Shown: positions 5,418 to 5,674 of the stretch, piece after piece
Layout: the number at the start of each line of letters is the position of its first letter
Numbering within the stretch: position 1 is the first letter of the stretch
Assembly (NCBI GenBank): GCA_964472385.1
Contig: CAYYLT010000227.1
Span: 1 to 5,674 of the forward strand
Direction: 5' to 3'
Length of the DNA stretch: 5,674 nt
Origin: JAGXLC01 sp964472385
GTDB taxonomy: Bacteria; Bacteroidota; Bacteroidia; Bacteroidales; UBA12077
The notes under the pieces: model-generated
What the model saw: only the letters and a program-made list of their open reading frames with translations
Databases searched by the model: none
Told to the model about the DNA's origin: nothing
Position numbers and translations under genes: made by a program

Positions 5418-5457
5418 TTCACCTCATTCTAACGCAAATTTATCAAAAAAGTTATAA
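5407..5457 (+). pseudogene. 16-codon mini-ORF from the orphan leader copy, possible gene-start remnant
   Basis: ATG 5407 opens MKCCSPHSNANLSKKL and stops at TAA 5455-5457. The first codons (Met-Lys-Cys) and the 16 nt around the start are the same as at the start of the secreted protein at 4731, but no signal peptide or curlin motif follows. The simplest reading is a decayed duplicate of a gene start or an untranslated element; a functional peptide is less likely. Confidence 0.25.
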
Positions 5458-5536
5458 AAAAAAACATCTTTTTTAAATTTTATTCTGTAATTTTATATTA
5501 TAATCGCGCTAATATTGATATAACAGCCCATTAAAA

Positions 5537-5674
5537 ATGATTTCAAAATTTTTATTTTTTTTATTTTTTCCTTTACTGTTTTTTTCATTGGACAATACTG
5601 CCCAGATAAAAAATAATATCACCTATGGGATTGAGCAAAAGACCCTTGCCGAGATCCTTCAATTCAACGCCTGG
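5537..5674 (+). CDS. Start of an unidentified secreted or membrane protein (cut by the window end)
   Basis: ATG 5537 opens a frame that stays open for 46 codons to the last base of the window. It begins MISKFLFFLFFPLLFFSLDN, a very Phe/Leu-rich hydrophobic core typical of a Sec signal peptide, with probable cleavage near TAQ (21-23), followed by IKNNITYGIEQKTLAEILQF. The core is encoded largely by T-only codons, giving a long T-rich run at 5540-5583. I do not recognise the mature part and see no curlin motif in it. It lies after the strong terminator, so it probably has its own promoter, and the orphan leader repeat lies upstream of it. Whether it belongs to the curli-like system is unknown. 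Confidence 0.6.
   Translation, partial: MISKFLFFLFFPLLFFSLDNTAQIKNNITYGIEQKTLAEILQFNAW

Overview
The window looks like a chromosome segment from a Bacteroidota bacterium. The evidence is a FecR-type anti-sigma factor of the Bacteroidota kind (short cytoplasmic helical domain, one membrane helix, periplasmic FecR fold), AT-rich gaps between genes, mostly weak Shine-Dalgarno sequences, and large curlin-repeat proteins with Sec signal peptides ending in AQ. All supported genes are on the + strand.

Layout. Positions 1-373 are AT-rich and hold no convincing gene, only a possible 25-codon ORF and an A8/T8 inverted repeat. Position 374-2029 encodes a membrane anti-sigma (FecR-like) protein whose periplasmic C-terminus is an array of curlin-type QxGxxN repeats. 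A leader with three copies of a ~32-nt repeat (2039-2163) follows. Two long secreted curlin-repeat proteins come next (2161-3309 and 3396-4631), separated by a long hairpin (3311-3361). A smaller secreted protein (4731-5318) has a unique N-terminal region and degenerate, basic curlin repeats. A strong hairpin terminator (5342-5384) closes the cluster. After it lies an orphan copy of the leader repeat (5388-5417), then the start of a new signal-peptide protein (5537 to the window end) that I cannot identify.

Interpretation. The four complete genes look like a functional-amyloid (curli-like) cassette: two CsgA-like fibre subunits, a candidate nucleator or minor subunit, and a membrane regulator carrying the same repeat as the fibres. 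No csgE, csgF or csgG homologue and no ECF sigma gene lies in the window, so export machinery and sigma partner must be elsewhere. None of the complete secreted proteins shows a type IX secretion C-terminal domain, which fits a CsgG-type exit better than T9SS.

The most interesting point is the FecR-curlin fusion. In the familiar FecR architecture of this phylum, the region after the FecR domain contacts a TonB-dependent transducer. Here that position holds amyloid repeats. I infer, but cannot show, that the protein senses curli subunits or fibres in the periplasm by repeat-repeat contact and adjusts transcription through a sigma factor. The second notable point is a shared leader element found before several of these genes and once, orphaned, after the terminator.
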